A DNA stretch of 64,000 nucleotides, from assembly GCF_029211225.1 (NCBI RefSeq), contig NZ_JARGEM010000007.1, positions 83,805 to 147,804 of the forward strand, read 5' to 3'. Under the pieces are notes generated by a model that was given only the letters and a program-made list of their open reading frames with translations, had not been told where the DNA came from and made no database searches. Shown here piece by piece: positions 44,484 through 53,340 of the stretch (position 1 is the first letter of the stretch; every line of letters starts with the position of its first letter). Origin of the DNA: Antiquaquibacter metalliresistens (GTDB lineage Bacteria > Actinomycetota > Actinomycetes > Actinomycetales > Microbacteriaceae). The position numbers and the translations under genes are program-made.

Positions 44484-45371
44484 GTGAGTACTGACGCCCG
44501 TTTGATCGCTCTCGATGAGGCCATCGGAGACCTCGACTGGCGAGTCGTGCCGGATGGCGCCGAGCGCGGCTGGATCGACGCGCCGAGCGGGCGGCTCGCC
44601 ACGCTCTCGATGGGCGACCCGGAGCATCCCCTCGTCGTGCTCGTGCCCGGGGTCACGGGCTCGAAGGAGGACTTCGTGCTCATGCTGCCGCTCTTGGCCG
44701 CGGCGGGCTATCGGGTCGTGAGCTTCGACATGGCCGGGCAGTACGAGTCCTACCAGGCCGGGCCGCCACCGGGTCGCGCCTACGACCACGAGCTGTTCGT
44801 CGACGATCTGCTCGCGGTGCTCGACGAACGGCCGGCGCACGTCCTCGGGTACTCCTTCGCAGGCACGGTGGCGCAGCTGGCGTTCGTGACCCGACCGGAA
44901 CTCTTCCGCAGCCTGACGCTGCTGAGCTGCCCTCCCGAGCCCGGACAGGGCTTCCGCGGCGTCAAGCGCCTCGGTCCGATCACCGGCATCACGACCGGTC
45001 GCATCGGCGCGGCGCTCATGATCTGGGGCGTCAAGCAGAACTACACCCACGTGCCGCCCGGTCGGCTGGCGTTCGTGCGCGAGCGGTTCGAACTCACCCG
45101 CCGCGACGCGGTCGCCGACATCATCGCGCTCATGAAGCGCGCGCCCGATCTGCGGGACGAGCTCGCCGCGTCGCCGATGCCGAAGCTCGTCGCGGTCGGC
45201 GAACACGACCTGTGGCCGCTCGAATTGCACGCCGGGTTCGCCGACTCGATCGACGCGCGCCTGGCCGTCTACCCGACCGGCCACAGCCCGTGCGAGACGG
45301 CCCCGCACCAGCTCGTCGGGGATCTATTGGCGCTGTACGCGTCGGTGCTCCCGCCGTCGCTCGAGGAGTGA
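44484..45371 (+). CDS. Alpha/beta hydrolase
   Basis: A 295-aa hydrolase with VLVPGVTGSKEDF for the oxyanion hole, a nucleophile elbow GYSFAG (Ser124), an acid in GEHDLWPL and a histidine in PTGHSPCETAP. GTG start; TAACAT (44471-44476) lies 7 nt upstream, so it may have its own leaderless transcript. The 3' end overlaps the convergent glycosyltransferase by 48 nt. Confidence 0.85.
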   Translation: MSTDARLIALDEAIGDLDWRVVPDGAERGWIDAPSGRLATLSMGDPEHPLVVLVPGVTGSKEDFVLMLPLLAAAGYRVVSFDMAGQYESYQAGPPPGRAYDHELFVDDLLAVLDERPAHVLGYSFAGTVAQLAFVTRPELFRSLTLLSCPPEPGQGFRGVKRLGPITGITTGRIGAALMIWGVKQNYTHVPPGRLAFVRERFELTRRDAVADIIALMKRAPDLRDELAASPMPKLVAVGEHDLWPLELHAGFADSIDARLAVYPTGHSPCETAPHQLVGDLLALYASVLPPSLEE

Positions 45372-46058
45372 GCGCTCGCGCGAGTTGATCCGGAAGGTCA
45401 CGAACGCCCAGTGCACGCGGCGCACCAGCCCGCGCAGCGAGGAGAACGGCCGCGATGACACCCCGACCCGCAGGGTGCGGTCGAAGCGCATCGGCTGATC
45501 GGGTCGCACGTGGATGGCGAGCTCGAGATCGTCGTGCACCTCGCGCACCGTGCGGTGCACGTCGCCCCGGATCGCCCTCCACGCCTCGGCGCGGAAGGCG
45601 AGGTTCGAGCCGAACAGCGGCGGATGCCCCAGCATCACGCCGGCGAACCAGTCGTAGCCGCCGATGTAGAGGTTCTCGGCGATCCAGGTCACCGCGCGGT
45701 TGGCGCCGTAGAAGTCGCCGGGGCCGCTCAGCCACGCCAGCGTGGGGTCGGACTCGAATGCGTCGAGCACGCGCGCCATCCAGTCGGGTCGCGGCAGGGA
45801 GTCGGCGTCCAGTCGGCCGATGATGTCGCCGGTGGCGGCGTCGAATCCTGCGGCCGACGCGGGGAGGGTGCCTCGGATGGTCTCGGTGACCACGCGTGCG
45901 CCGGCCTCGAGTGCGACCTCGACCGTGGCATCCGTGCTGCCGTTGTCGACGACGATGATCTCGTCGGGCACCCGGGTCTGCTCGGCGAGGGCCGCGAGAC
46001 AGCCACGCAACATGGCGGCGTCGTTGTACGAGGGGATCACCACAGTCACGCGCGTCAT
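45324..46058 (-). CDS. Glycosyltransferase family 2
   Basis: A 244-aa GT-A fold sugar transferase. It begins TRVTVVIPSYNDAAMLRGCL, has IIVVDNGSTDAT and the metal-binding DADS in GRLDADSLPRPDW; an acidic VHDDLELAIHV segment is the probable catalytic-base region. A basic C-terminus suggests membrane association. Acceptor unknown. Confidence 0.9.
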   Translation of the reverse strand: MTRVTVVIPSYNDAAMLRGCLAALAEQTRVPDEIIVVDNGSTDATVEVALEAGARVVTETIRGTLPASAAGFDAATGDIIGRLDADSLPRPDWMARVLDAFESDPTLAWLSGPGDFYGANRAVTWIAENLYIGGYDWFAGVMLGHPPLFGSNLAFRAEAWRAIRGDVHRTVREVHDDLELAIHVRPDQPMRFDRTLRVGVSSRPFSSLRGLVRRVHWAFVTFRINSRERSLLERRREHRRVQRQ

Positions 46059-46067
46059 AGCGGGTTG

Positions 46068-46077
46068 AGTCTAGTGT
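46068..46077. promoter_or_regulatory. Overlapping divergent -10 boxes of GT2 and DUF2207 copy 2
   Basis: TAGTGT (46072-46077, plus) ends 6 nt before the GTG at 46084; minus-strand TAGACT (46068-46073) is 9 nt before the GT2 ATG. The boxes share 2 bp. Confidence 0.5.
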
Positions 46078-46083
46078 TGCCTC

Positions 46084-47934
46084 GTGCTCACACCAGGCAG
46101 GCGCGTGGTCGCCGCGATCATCATCGGGTTCCTGGCCGTGATCGGACCGGCCACGGCGGCGCAGGCCCGGCTCGCACAGGACACGAGCGACTTCACCTTC
46201 GATTCGTTCGACGCCGACTACACGCTGGGCGTCGAGGACGGGCACGCCACCCTGCGCGTCGTGGAGACGCTCGTCGCCCGGTTCCCGGACTTCGACCAGA
46301 ACCGCGGCATCATCCGGGCGATCCCGCTGCGGGACGGCGAGGTGGACCTGCGCCTGAGCGTCGAGTCCGTCACGGACGCCGATGGCGACGAGGTGTACTG
46401 GGAGCGCAACGACTACGACGGCTTCGCCGAGCTCGCGCTCGGCACCGACGAGTTCGTGCACGGGATGCAGACCTACGTCATCGCGTACACGATGCGCGAC
46501 GTGATCCGGCACTTCGACGATCCCGGCGCCGACGAGTTCTACTGGGATGTCAACGGCAACGGCTGGGGGCAGCCCTTCGGCAGCGTGAGCGCGACCGTTC
46601 GACTGAGCGAGCAACTCGCCGCGGCTCTCAGCGGCAGTGCGGCCTGCTACGTCGGGCACTACGGCGAGAGCGGGGCGTGCGAGCTGACGCGCAACGACGC
46701 GGGCACCGAGTTCGAGGTCGCCGTCGGCCCGGTGAGCGCGTACAGCACGCTCACCGTCGCGATCGGATTCGACAGCGGCGTCGTCGTGCAACCGCAGTTG
46801 CCGCGGGACAGCTGGATCGTGCAGCTGGCCCCCAAGATCCTGCTCGGCCTGGCACTGCTGCAGCTCGCGCTCGCACTGGTGATCCGCAACACGCTGTGGG
46901 CCGACCGTCGCGGTCGTGGCATCGTGGTTGCGCAGTTCGAACCGCCCGAGGACTCGAACCTGCTCATCGATGCCAACCTTCTCGGTCGCACCGAGCGCGG
47001 CCTGCCCGCGCTGCTGATCGATCTCGCCGTGCGCGGCAATCTCAAGGTGATCGACACCCGGCCGTGGGCACCGGTCGCCGCCGCGGACACCGAGCGGTAC
47101 AGCATCGAGCTGATCACGGCCGAGGGGGCGACCGGACTCGAGCGTTCGGTGCTCGTCGCGTTGTTCGACAAGAAGCTCGAGCCGGGCACGCGGGTGAACC
47201 CCGGCTCGCTGAAGCGCAGCGCCGGCGCATCCCTCTACGGCCTGCCAGACGCGACGGCGCGCACCGCGAAGAGCGCGGGACTGCGGTTCGAGGCCGGCAC
47301 GGCGCGGCAGCAGAAGTGGCTGCGGCGGGCGCTGCTGTGGACCGTGCTGCTGTTCGTGCCGATCTGGGTGTGGGCGGTGTGGCAGGAGGTGCTCGACGGA
47401 TCGGTGGTGTGGCCCGCGATCCTGACCGTGGTCACCGCCATCGTCGCTTCGGGGTTCCTCTCCCGGCCGGTGCGGCTCACCGCGCAGGGTGCGCTCGCGA
47501 AGGAGTATCTGCTCGGCATCCGCGAGTATCTGACGATCGCCGAGGCCGATCGGATCCGGGTGCTGCAGTCGCCGCACGGTGCCGAGCGCATCGACGTGAC
47601 CGACCGCGACGCGCTCGTCAAGCTCAACGAGCGCCTGCTCGGCTACGCCGTGCTGTGGGGCGTCGAAGACCAGTGGGCGCAGCAGCTGCGCATGCAGCGG
47701 CCCGACGCGGACCCGGCGTGGTTGGAGGGTGCGCACGTCGACGCGACGTTCCTGCGCGGTTTCGCGACGGCATCCACGTCGTCGGTGCGACCGATCGTGA
47801 CCGCCTCGTCGAGCGGCGGATCGTCATGGTCGTCGAGCGGCGGATCGAGCTTCTCGAGCGGCTTCTCGGGCGGATCCTCCGGCGGCGGCTTCTCGGGCGG
47901 CGGCGGTGGCGGGGGAGGCGGCGGCGGCCGCTGA
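46084..47934 (+). CDS. DUF2207-domain membrane protein, copy 2
   Basis: A 616-aa paralogue of the protein at 34254-36080. It has a signal peptide, an extracytoplasmic DUF2207 domain with FDSFDADYTLGVEDG, PDFDQNRGIIRAIP and EFYWDVNGNGWGQPFG, a membrane helix near 250-270, a cytoplasmic stretch, two helices (about 420-460) and a tail of Ser/Gly ending in a long glycine run. Shared motifs show common descent, but the middle parts differ a lot, so the duplication is old. Confidence 0.88.
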   Translation: MLTPGRRVVAAIIIGFLAVIGPATAAQARLAQDTSDFTFDSFDADYTLGVEDGHATLRVVETLVARFPDFDQNRGIIRAIPLRDGEVDLRLSVESVTDADGDEVYWERNDYDGFAELALGTDEFVHGMQTYVIAYTMRDVIRHFDDPGADEFYWDVNGNGWGQPFGSVSATVRLSEQLAAALSGSAACYVGHYGESGACELTRNDAGTEFEVAVGPVSAYSTLTVAIGFDSGVVVQPQLPRDSWIVQLAPKILLGLALLQLALALVIRNTLWADRRGRGIVVAQFEPPEDSNLLIDANLLGRTERGLPALLIDLAVRGNLKVIDTRPWAPVAAADTERYSIELITAEGATGLERSVLVALFDKKLEPGTRVNPGSLKRSAGASLYGLPDATARTAKSAGLRFEAGTARQQKWLRRALLWTVLLFVPIWVWAVWQEVLDGSVVWPAILTVVTAIVASGFLSRPVRLTAQGALAKEYLLGIREYLTIAEADRIRVLQSPHGAERIDVTDRDALVKLNERLLGYAVLWGVEDQWAQQLRMQRPDADPAWLEGAHVDATFLRGFATASTSSVRPIVTASSSGGSSWSSSGGSSFSSGFSGGSSGGGFSGGGGGGGGGGGR

Positions 47935-47961
47935 CGTACCGGCCGCGCTCTCTCCGGCGGC

Positions 47962-48516
47962 TCAGCCGATGAGCGCGCGCACCGCGAAGACGCCGTCGGC
48001 TGCGGCGGCGACCGTCAGCTGCGGCAGCACGGTGCCGCCGGACTGCTGGATCGTGATCGAGTAGTCGAGGTCGAAGAGGTAGAGCGCCGAATCCAGGTGA
48101 CCATCGGCCGCGTCATCCAGCACGAGCGTCTGCAGCACGGAGCCGTGTTCGTCGGTGCGCTGGTCCACGATCGCGTTCGGCGACTGGCCGTAGACGTCGA
48201 GTTCGGTCTGCAGGAACGGGATCGCGGCCACCGTCACCCCGATGCGCCCGTCCGCGGGTCCGAACACGCACACCCGCTGCTCGTAGCTCTCCGTCGTCGA
48301 GGGGTTCGACGCCGCCTCGTCGTAGGGCAGGTCGGTGATCAGCGCGCCGAGCGCGGTGCCGACCGCCTCGCACGAGGGCAGGGCTCCGGATGCCGCGGCA
48401 CCACCGGGCGCGGATGGCTCGGCGGTCGGGGCATCCGACGCCGCCGGAGCCGCGGTACAGCCGGCGACGGCGATCGCGAACAGGAGCACGGCGGGGGCGA
48501 GGAGAGGGCGCAGCAC
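47962..48516 (-). CDS. Putative lipoprotein of unknown function
   Basis: A 184-aa protein with a lipoprotein signal peptide (lipobox AVAGC, cysteine at about 20), an Ala/Pro/Ser-rich linker and a small domain with two cysteines (in SCEAVG and RVCVFG) that could form a disulfide. The GTG at 48516 gives a normal signal peptide and has TAGGGT (48524-48529, minus strand) 7 nt upstream. Surface protein of unknown role. Confidence 0.78.
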   Translation of the reverse strand: MLRPLLAPAVLLFAIAVAGCTAAPAASDAPTAEPSAPGGAAASGALPSCEAVGTALGALITDLPYDEAASNPSTTESYEQRVCVFGPADGRIGVTVAAIPFLQTELDVYGQSPNAIVDQRTDEHGSVLQTLVLDDAADGHLDSALYLFDLDYSITIQQSGGTVLPQLTVAAAADGVFAVRALIG

Positions 48517-48553
48517 GCCAGAAACCCTATCCCGCCCCGGCTGGGAGCCCGCG

Positions 48554-48559
48554 TAGAGT
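48554..48559 (+). promoter_or_regulatory. Candidate -10 box of aspA (leaderless)
   Basis: TAGAGT ends 7 nt before the ATG at 48567. Confidence 0.45.
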
Positions 48560-48566
48560 GGCGAGC

Positions 48567-50099
48567 ATGAGAACGCCACAAGCGTCGAGTGTGACCAGTG
48601 CCGAAGAGAACATCGAAGGCGATGAGAACTCCCCGCGCCGCGACTTCGCGGCCGCGCTGGACGGGTCCATAGCGACGAGAACCGAGACCGATTCGCTGGG
48701 GTCGATGCAGATCCCAGCCACCGCCTACTGGGGCATCCACACGGCCCGCGCGCTGGAGAACTTCCCCATCACGCGCCGGGCCATCTACAACTACCCCGAC
48801 CTGATCCGGGCGCTCGCGACGGTGAAGGCCGCCGCGGCCCGCGCGAACGCCTACATCGGCGTGCTCGAACCGGCCAAGGCCGAGGTGATCGAGCGCGTGT
48901 GCGACGAGATCATCGATGGCGAGCTGCACATGGAGTTCTGCGTCGGCGTCATCCAGGGCGGGGCCGGAACCTCCACGAACATGAACACCAACGAGGTGAT
49001 CGCCAACCGCGGCCTCGAGCTCATGGGTCACGAGAAGGGCCAGTACCAGTTCCTCAGCCCCATCGACGACGTCAACCGCAGCCAGTCGACCAACGACGTG
49101 TACCCGACGGCCATCAAGCTCGCGATGGTCTTCGGCATCCAGCGACTGCTCGCCGAGCACAAGCTGCTCACCGCGTCGTTCGCGGCGAAGGGCGCGGAGT
49201 TCGCGGAGATCCTGAAGATCGGCCGCACGCAGCTGCAGGACGCGGTGCCGATGACCCTCGGTCAGGAGTTCGCCGGATTCGCGACGACCCTCCGCGAGGA
49301 CTACGACCGCCTCGCGGAATCGATCCCGTGGCTCAACGAGATCAACATGGGCGCGACCGCGATCGGCACGGGCATCACGGCCGACCCGCGCTACGCCGAG
49401 GCGGTGCGCCATCAGCTCGAGCAGCTCACCGGCATGCCGCAGGAGACCGCACCTGACCTCATCGAGGCGACGGCCGATGCCGGCATCTTCATGACCGTCT
49501 CCGGCATCCTCAAGCGCGCCGCCGTCAAGCTGTCGAAGATCTGCAACGACCTGCGCCTGCTCTCGAGCGGACCGCAGGCCGGCTTCGGCGAGATCAACCT
49601 GCCGCCGCGGCAGGCGGGCTCCTCGATCATGCCGGGCAAGGTGAACCCGGTGATCCCCGAGGTCGTCAACCAGGTCGCGTTCAGCGTGATCGGTGCGGAT
49701 GCCACGGTCACCGCCGCCGCGGAGGGCGGCCAGTTGCAGCTCAACGCCTTCGAACCCGTGATCGCCCACTCGATCCTGCAGTCCCTGGCGTGGATGACGA
49801 ACGCCTGCTACACGCTGCGGGTCAACTGCATCGACGGCATCACCGCCAACACCGAACGGCTCGCGACGCAGGTGGAGACGAGTGTCGGCGTGGTGACCGC
49901 GCTGACGCCGTACATCGGCTATTCGGCGGCGGCCACGCTCGCGCACACCGCCCTGACGACGAACGCCTCCATCGCCGAACTGGTGGTCGGGTCCGGGCTG
50001 ATGACGGCGGAGGAGGTCGCCAAGGTGCTCTCGCCGGGGCGGCTCTCCGGCGCGATCGCGGCGACCGGGGTGATCACGCTGCCTCGGCTGCCCGGGTGA
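48567..50099 (+). CDS. aspA: Aspartate ammonia-lyase
   Basis: Converts L-aspartate to fumarate and ammonia. The 510-aa product has the fumarase/aspartase core: HMEFCVGVIQGGAGTSTNMN, NRSQSTNDVYPTA, IGRTQLQDAVPMTLGQEF and the superfamily signature GSSIMPGKVNP. An extension of about 45 residues precedes the conserved SMQIPATAYWGIHTARALEN. The AGTSTNMN context and neighbouring residues favour aspartase over fumarase, not with certainty. No asparaginase or transporter is adjacent. Confidence 0.9.
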   Translation: MRTPQASSVTSAEENIEGDENSPRRDFAAALDGSIATRTETDSLGSMQIPATAYWGIHTARALENFPITRRAIYNYPDLIRALATVKAAAARANAYIGVLEPAKAEVIERVCDEIIDGELHMEFCVGVIQGGAGTSTNMNTNEVIANRGLELMGHEKGQYQFLSPIDDVNRSQSTNDVYPTAIKLAMVFGIQRLLAEHKLLTASFAAKGAEFAEILKIGRTQLQDAVPMTLGQEFAGFATTLREDYDRLAESIPWLNEINMGATAIGTGITADPRYAEAVRHQLEQLTGMPQETAPDLIEATADAGIFMTVSGILKRAAVKLSKICNDLRLLSSGPQAGFGEINLPPRQAGSSIMPGKVNPVIPEVVNQVAFSVIGADATVTAAAEGGQLQLNAFEPVIAHSILQSLAWMTNACYTLRVNCIDGITANTERLATQVETSVGVVTALTPYIGYSAAATLAHTALTTNASIAELVVGSGLMTAEEVAKVLSPGRLSGAIAATGVITLPRLPG

Positions 50100-50311
50100 G
50101 CGCTCGCCGCGGCTTCCAGAACGTGCGGCATCCAGAAACTTGCGGTTTCCAGAAACTCCGAGGTGGTGCTGGCAGACTCGGGAGATCAAGGACAATGTCC
50201 TTGAATTCTCGAGTCTGTCGGCATCGCCCGCACTCGACGTCGCCAGCGCGCCCGCAAACAGCCTCACCAGAGGCCCCTGCTCAGAGCCCCCGTGCTCAGA
50301 GCCCCGAAGAA
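50100..50311. repeat. Repeat-rich gap between convergent aspA and YtxH-like genes
   Basis: Three structures lie here. Three tandem ~16-nt units with core TCCAGAA start at 50115, 50131 and 50148. A 45-nt near-perfect palindrome spans 50173-50217 (22-nt arms with three mismatches around one central base). Two copies of TGCTCAGAGCCCC lie at 50278-50290 and 50293-50305. The palindrome could be a bidirectional terminator for the two converging genes, though it has no T-run. Confidence 0.7.
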
Positions 50312-50788
50312 CTACGCCTTCGGCGCGTCGTCCTCGTCGTCGATGACGTCGAGCACGCGCTCGCGGGCCTTGCCCGCGGTGGCCACGGCGTTGTCGACCG
50401 CCGCCTCGCCGCGCTCGCGCAGGTCGCCGGCGAGCTTGCCCGCACGGTCGGCGATGTCCTTCGCGGTGTCGCCCGCGCGGTCGGCGAGATCCTTGGCGGT
50501 GTCGCCGACGGTGTGCGCCACATCCTTGGCGGTCGCGGCGACCTTGGTCGCGGCATCCTTCGCGACGCCGGGAGCGGCCTTCGCGGCGGCCTCGGCACGC
50601 TCGCGGATGATGGGCGCCTGCTGCCGCGCGTAGACCTCGACGTCGTGGCGCGCCTTGGCGACGCGGGGGTCCTCCCAGATGCCCGTGACCCAGGCCTTCA
50701 TCTGGTCGTAGCGCTCACGACCGTCGCGCGTGCCGAGAACGTAGCCGACCGCGAGGCCGAGACCGAGCATGAAGATGCGAGGATTCAT
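50312..50788 (-). CDS. YtxH/LEA-like stress protein
   Basis: A 158-aa protein with a short hydrophobic N-terminus (IFMLGLGLAVGYVLG, about 5-19) followed by a long, charged, alanine-rich amphipathic helix. The middle contains 11-residue repeats, DTAKDLADRAG then DTAKDIADRAG, the period typical of LEA proteins and apolipoprotein-like helices. A membrane-tethered desiccation or general-stress protein is plausible. CAGGCT lies 6 nt before the ATG on the minus strand. Confidence 0.82.
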   Translation of the reverse strand: MNPRIFMLGLGLAVGYVLGTRDGRERYDQMKAWVTGIWEDPRVAKARHDVEVYARQQAPIIRERAEAAAKAAPGVAKDAATKVAATAKDVAHTVGDTAKDLADRAGDTAKDIADRAGKLAGDLRERGEAAVDNAVATAGKARERVLDVIDDEDDAPKA

Positions 50789-50851
50789 GCCCCCAGCCTG
50801 TCATGGTCTGCCTGTGGGGTACCAGGGGCTTGCGCTCTGGGCGGCGTTCGG

Positions 50852-53326
50852 TCAGGGTGCGCCGGACTCGCGCATCACCTCGTCCGGCGACTTGTCGGGC
50901 CGCCAGCCCCGCCAGCTGGGATGCCGCAGCTTGCCGGTCGGCGTCCACTCGCCGAACTCCACCTCGCCGACCAGGCTCGGCGTCACCCAGTGCGCGTCCT
51001 TCGCGTCGGGCGCCGGAACCTCGGAGAGGGGGCTGGTCTTGCGCTCCAGGCGGCGCAGCCGCGCACCGATCTCGTCGAGATCGCGCTCGCTGAACCCGCT
51101 GCCGACGCGGCCGACGTACCGCAGTTCATCGCCCTCGGGCACCCCCATCAGCAGGGATCCGACGCGGTGCGCCCGGCTGCCGGTGCCCGGCCGCCAGCCG
51201 CCGATCACCACCTCCTGGGTGAGGTGATGCTTGACCTTCAGCCAGGAGCGCACGCGCTTGCCGGGGGAGTAGGTGCTCTGCCGCCGCTTGGCGATCACGC
51301 CCTCCAGGCCCAGCGTGCGGCTGGTGGCCATCGCCGCGGCGATGTCTCCCTCGAACGCCGGCGGCACCTGCACGGGGCCGGAGGAGGTGACGACGCGCTC
51401 CAGTTCGGCGCGTCGCTGGGTGTAGCCCTCGGCGAGCAGGCTGCGGCCGGACGACTCCAGGATGTCGAACACCATGTAGTGCGCGGGCACGGAGGCCATC
51501 ATCCGCTCCACCTCGGCCTGCTTGGTGAGCTTCATGCGCTTCTGTAGCACGCCGAAGTCCGGTCGTCCGGCCTTGTTCAGGGCGACCACCTCGCCGTCGA
51601 GGATCGCGTCGCCGTGCACGAGCGCGGCCAGCTGCTGCAACTCGGGGTAGGTCGCGGTCACGTCGATGCCGTTGCGGCTGGACAGACGCACCTGACCGTG
51701 CGCGACCTCGGCGATCACGCGCACGCCATCCCACTTCATCTCGAAGGCCCACTGGTCGGTGTCTCCGAGCTCGCCCGCCGTGCCTGGGCTCGCGAGCATC
51801 GGGGCCGGCAGCGTGCCGCGGGATGCCTCGGGGCGACCGAGCACGCGACGGCGCGAGTCGGCCTTCGCGTGGCGGGCCGGCTGCTCGCTCGCGTCTTTCA
51901 TGAGGTGGATCAGCCAGTTGTTCGACTCGTCCCCGGAACGGCCGCCGGTCTGGATCAGCGCGTAGCGGTGCGATCCGTGCTTCTCGCCGTGCAGGGTGGC
52001 GATCACCTCCTTGCCCTCGCGCCACTTCTCCAGCTCGTAGGTGCCCTGATCCCAGATCGTCACGTCGCCCGCGCCGTACTGGCCCTTCGGGATGGTGCCC
52101 TCGAAGGTGCCGTATTCGAGCGGGTGGTCCTCGGTCTGCACCGCGAGGTGGTTCTGGGCGGGATCGGTCGGCACGCCCTTGGGCAGCGCCCAGCTCACCA
52201 GCACGCCGTCGTGCTCGAGCCGGAAGTCCCAGTGCAGGCGACTGGCGTGGTGCTCCTGGATCACGAAGGTGTTGCCGCTCGAGGGCGGGGCGACGCCCGC
52301 GGGCACCGGCTCGGGCGTCTTGGAGGCCTCCCGCATGCTGCGGTACTTGGCGAGCCGGTCGTCGGCGCCGTCGGCGTGCACGAAGCCGGCCATGCGCGCC
52401 GCGGTCGGCTCGAGGGATGCCAGGTGCCCGGCGGTCAGCTCGGCGAGCGGATCGCCGATCTCGGCCACGCGCTCGATCACCTCGCGGTAGTCCAGGTGCC
52501 GCAGCTTGGGGTCGTCGAGTTCCTCCCAGGTGCGCGGGGCCGCCACCGTGGGCTGCAGCCGCCCGCGTAGAGAGTACGGCGTGATGGTGGTCTTGTTGCC
52601 GTTGTTCTGGCTCCAGTCCACGAGCACCTTGCCATCGCGCAGCGCCTTCTTCATGTCGCTGACGATGAGGTCGGGTCGCTCGGCCTCGAGCACCCTGGCC
52701 AGCTCGTGCGCCACTTCGGAGACCTCGTCGCTGGTCTGCTTGCCGTCGATGGCGGCATAGAGGTGGATGCCCTTGCTGCCGCTGGTCACCGGCATCGGCT
52801 TCAGCCCCATGCCCTCGAGGATGACGCGGGCCAGGTTCGCGACCTCGGCGCATTCCGGCAGTCCCGCGCCCGGCCCGGGGTCGAGGTCGAGCACGAGCCG
52901 GTCGGGATTCTTGCGTGCCCCGGTGCGACCGAACTGCCACTGCGGCACGTGGATCTCGAGTGCGGCGATCTGCGCGAGCCAGGTGAGCGTCGCAAGATCG
53001 TTCACGAGCGGATAGACGTTGACGTGGTCGGAGTGCTGCAGCTCACGACGCGGCACCCACTGCGGGGTGGAGCGCTCGTCGAGGTTCTTCTGGAAGAACA
53101 CCTGCCCTGGCTCGTCGGCCGTGCCCACCCCGTGCACCCAGCGCTTGCGGGTGGCCGGGCGGTTGCGCGCGTGCGGGATGAGCACCTCGGCGACTCGCGC
53201 GTAGTAGTCGATCACGTCGGCCTTGGTCGTGCCGGACTCGGGGTAGAGCACCTTGTCGAGGTTGGTCAGCTTGAGCCGATGACCCTCGATGGTGACCGTC
53301 TGATCCGACGACGCGGTGGCTGCCAT
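50852..53326 (-). CDS. ligD: ATP-dependent DNA ligase LigD (polymerase-phosphoesterase-ligase)
   Basis: Multidomain enzyme of bacterial non-homologous end joining, 824 aa. Residues 1-300 form the primase-polymerase domain (LTNLDKVLYPESG, LVLDLDPGPGA, VTSGSKGIHLYAAI); about 340-480 the 3'-phosphoesterase (HHASRLHWDFRLEHDG, HPLEYGTFEGTIP); about 500-824 the ligase with nucleophile Lys531 in MKWDGVR. The Pol-PE-Lig order is the actinobacterial one. ATG at 53326 is chosen over an upstream in-frame start that adds a non-conserved stretch. Ku is divergent, 80 bp away. Confidence 0.95.
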   Translation of the reverse strand: MAATASSDQTVTIEGHRLKLTNLDKVLYPESGTTKADVIDYYARVAEVLIPHARNRPATRKRWVHGVGTADEPGQVFFQKNLDERSTPQWVPRRELQHSDHVNVYPLVNDLATLTWLAQIAALEIHVPQWQFGRTGARKNPDRLVLDLDPGPGAGLPECAEVANLARVILEGMGLKPMPVTSGSKGIHLYAAIDGKQTSDEVSEVAHELARVLEAERPDLIVSDMKKALRDGKVLVDWSQNNGNKTTITPYSLRGRLQPTVAAPRTWEELDDPKLRHLDYREVIERVAEIGDPLAELTAGHLASLEPTAARMAGFVHADGADDRLAKYRSMREASKTPEPVPAGVAPPSSGNTFVIQEHHASRLHWDFRLEHDGVLVSWALPKGVPTDPAQNHLAVQTEDHPLEYGTFEGTIPKGQYGAGDVTIWDQGTYELEKWREGKEVIATLHGEKHGSHRYALIQTGGRSGDESNNWLIHLMKDASEQPARHAKADSRRRVLGRPEASRGTLPAPMLASPGTAGELGDTDQWAFEMKWDGVRVIAEVAHGQVRLSSRNGIDVTATYPELQQLAALVHGDAILDGEVVALNKAGRPDFGVLQKRMKLTKQAEVERMMASVPAHYMVFDILESSGRSLLAEGYTQRRAELERVVTSSGPVQVPPAFEGDIAAAMATSRTLGLEGVIAKRRQSTYSPGKRVRSWLKVKHHLTQEVVIGGWRPGTGSRAHRVGSLLMGVPEGDELRYVGRVGSGFSERDLDEIGARLRRLERKTSPLSEVPAPDAKDAHWVTPSLVGEVEFGEWTPTGKLRHPSWRGWRPDKSPDEVMRESGAP

Positions 53327-53340
53327 GAATCCATACTCCA

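Noticed and set aside
50115..50163. TCCAGAA repeats as a CRISPR array
   Set aside because: Units are only ~16 nt, directly abutting, with no spacers and no cas genes.
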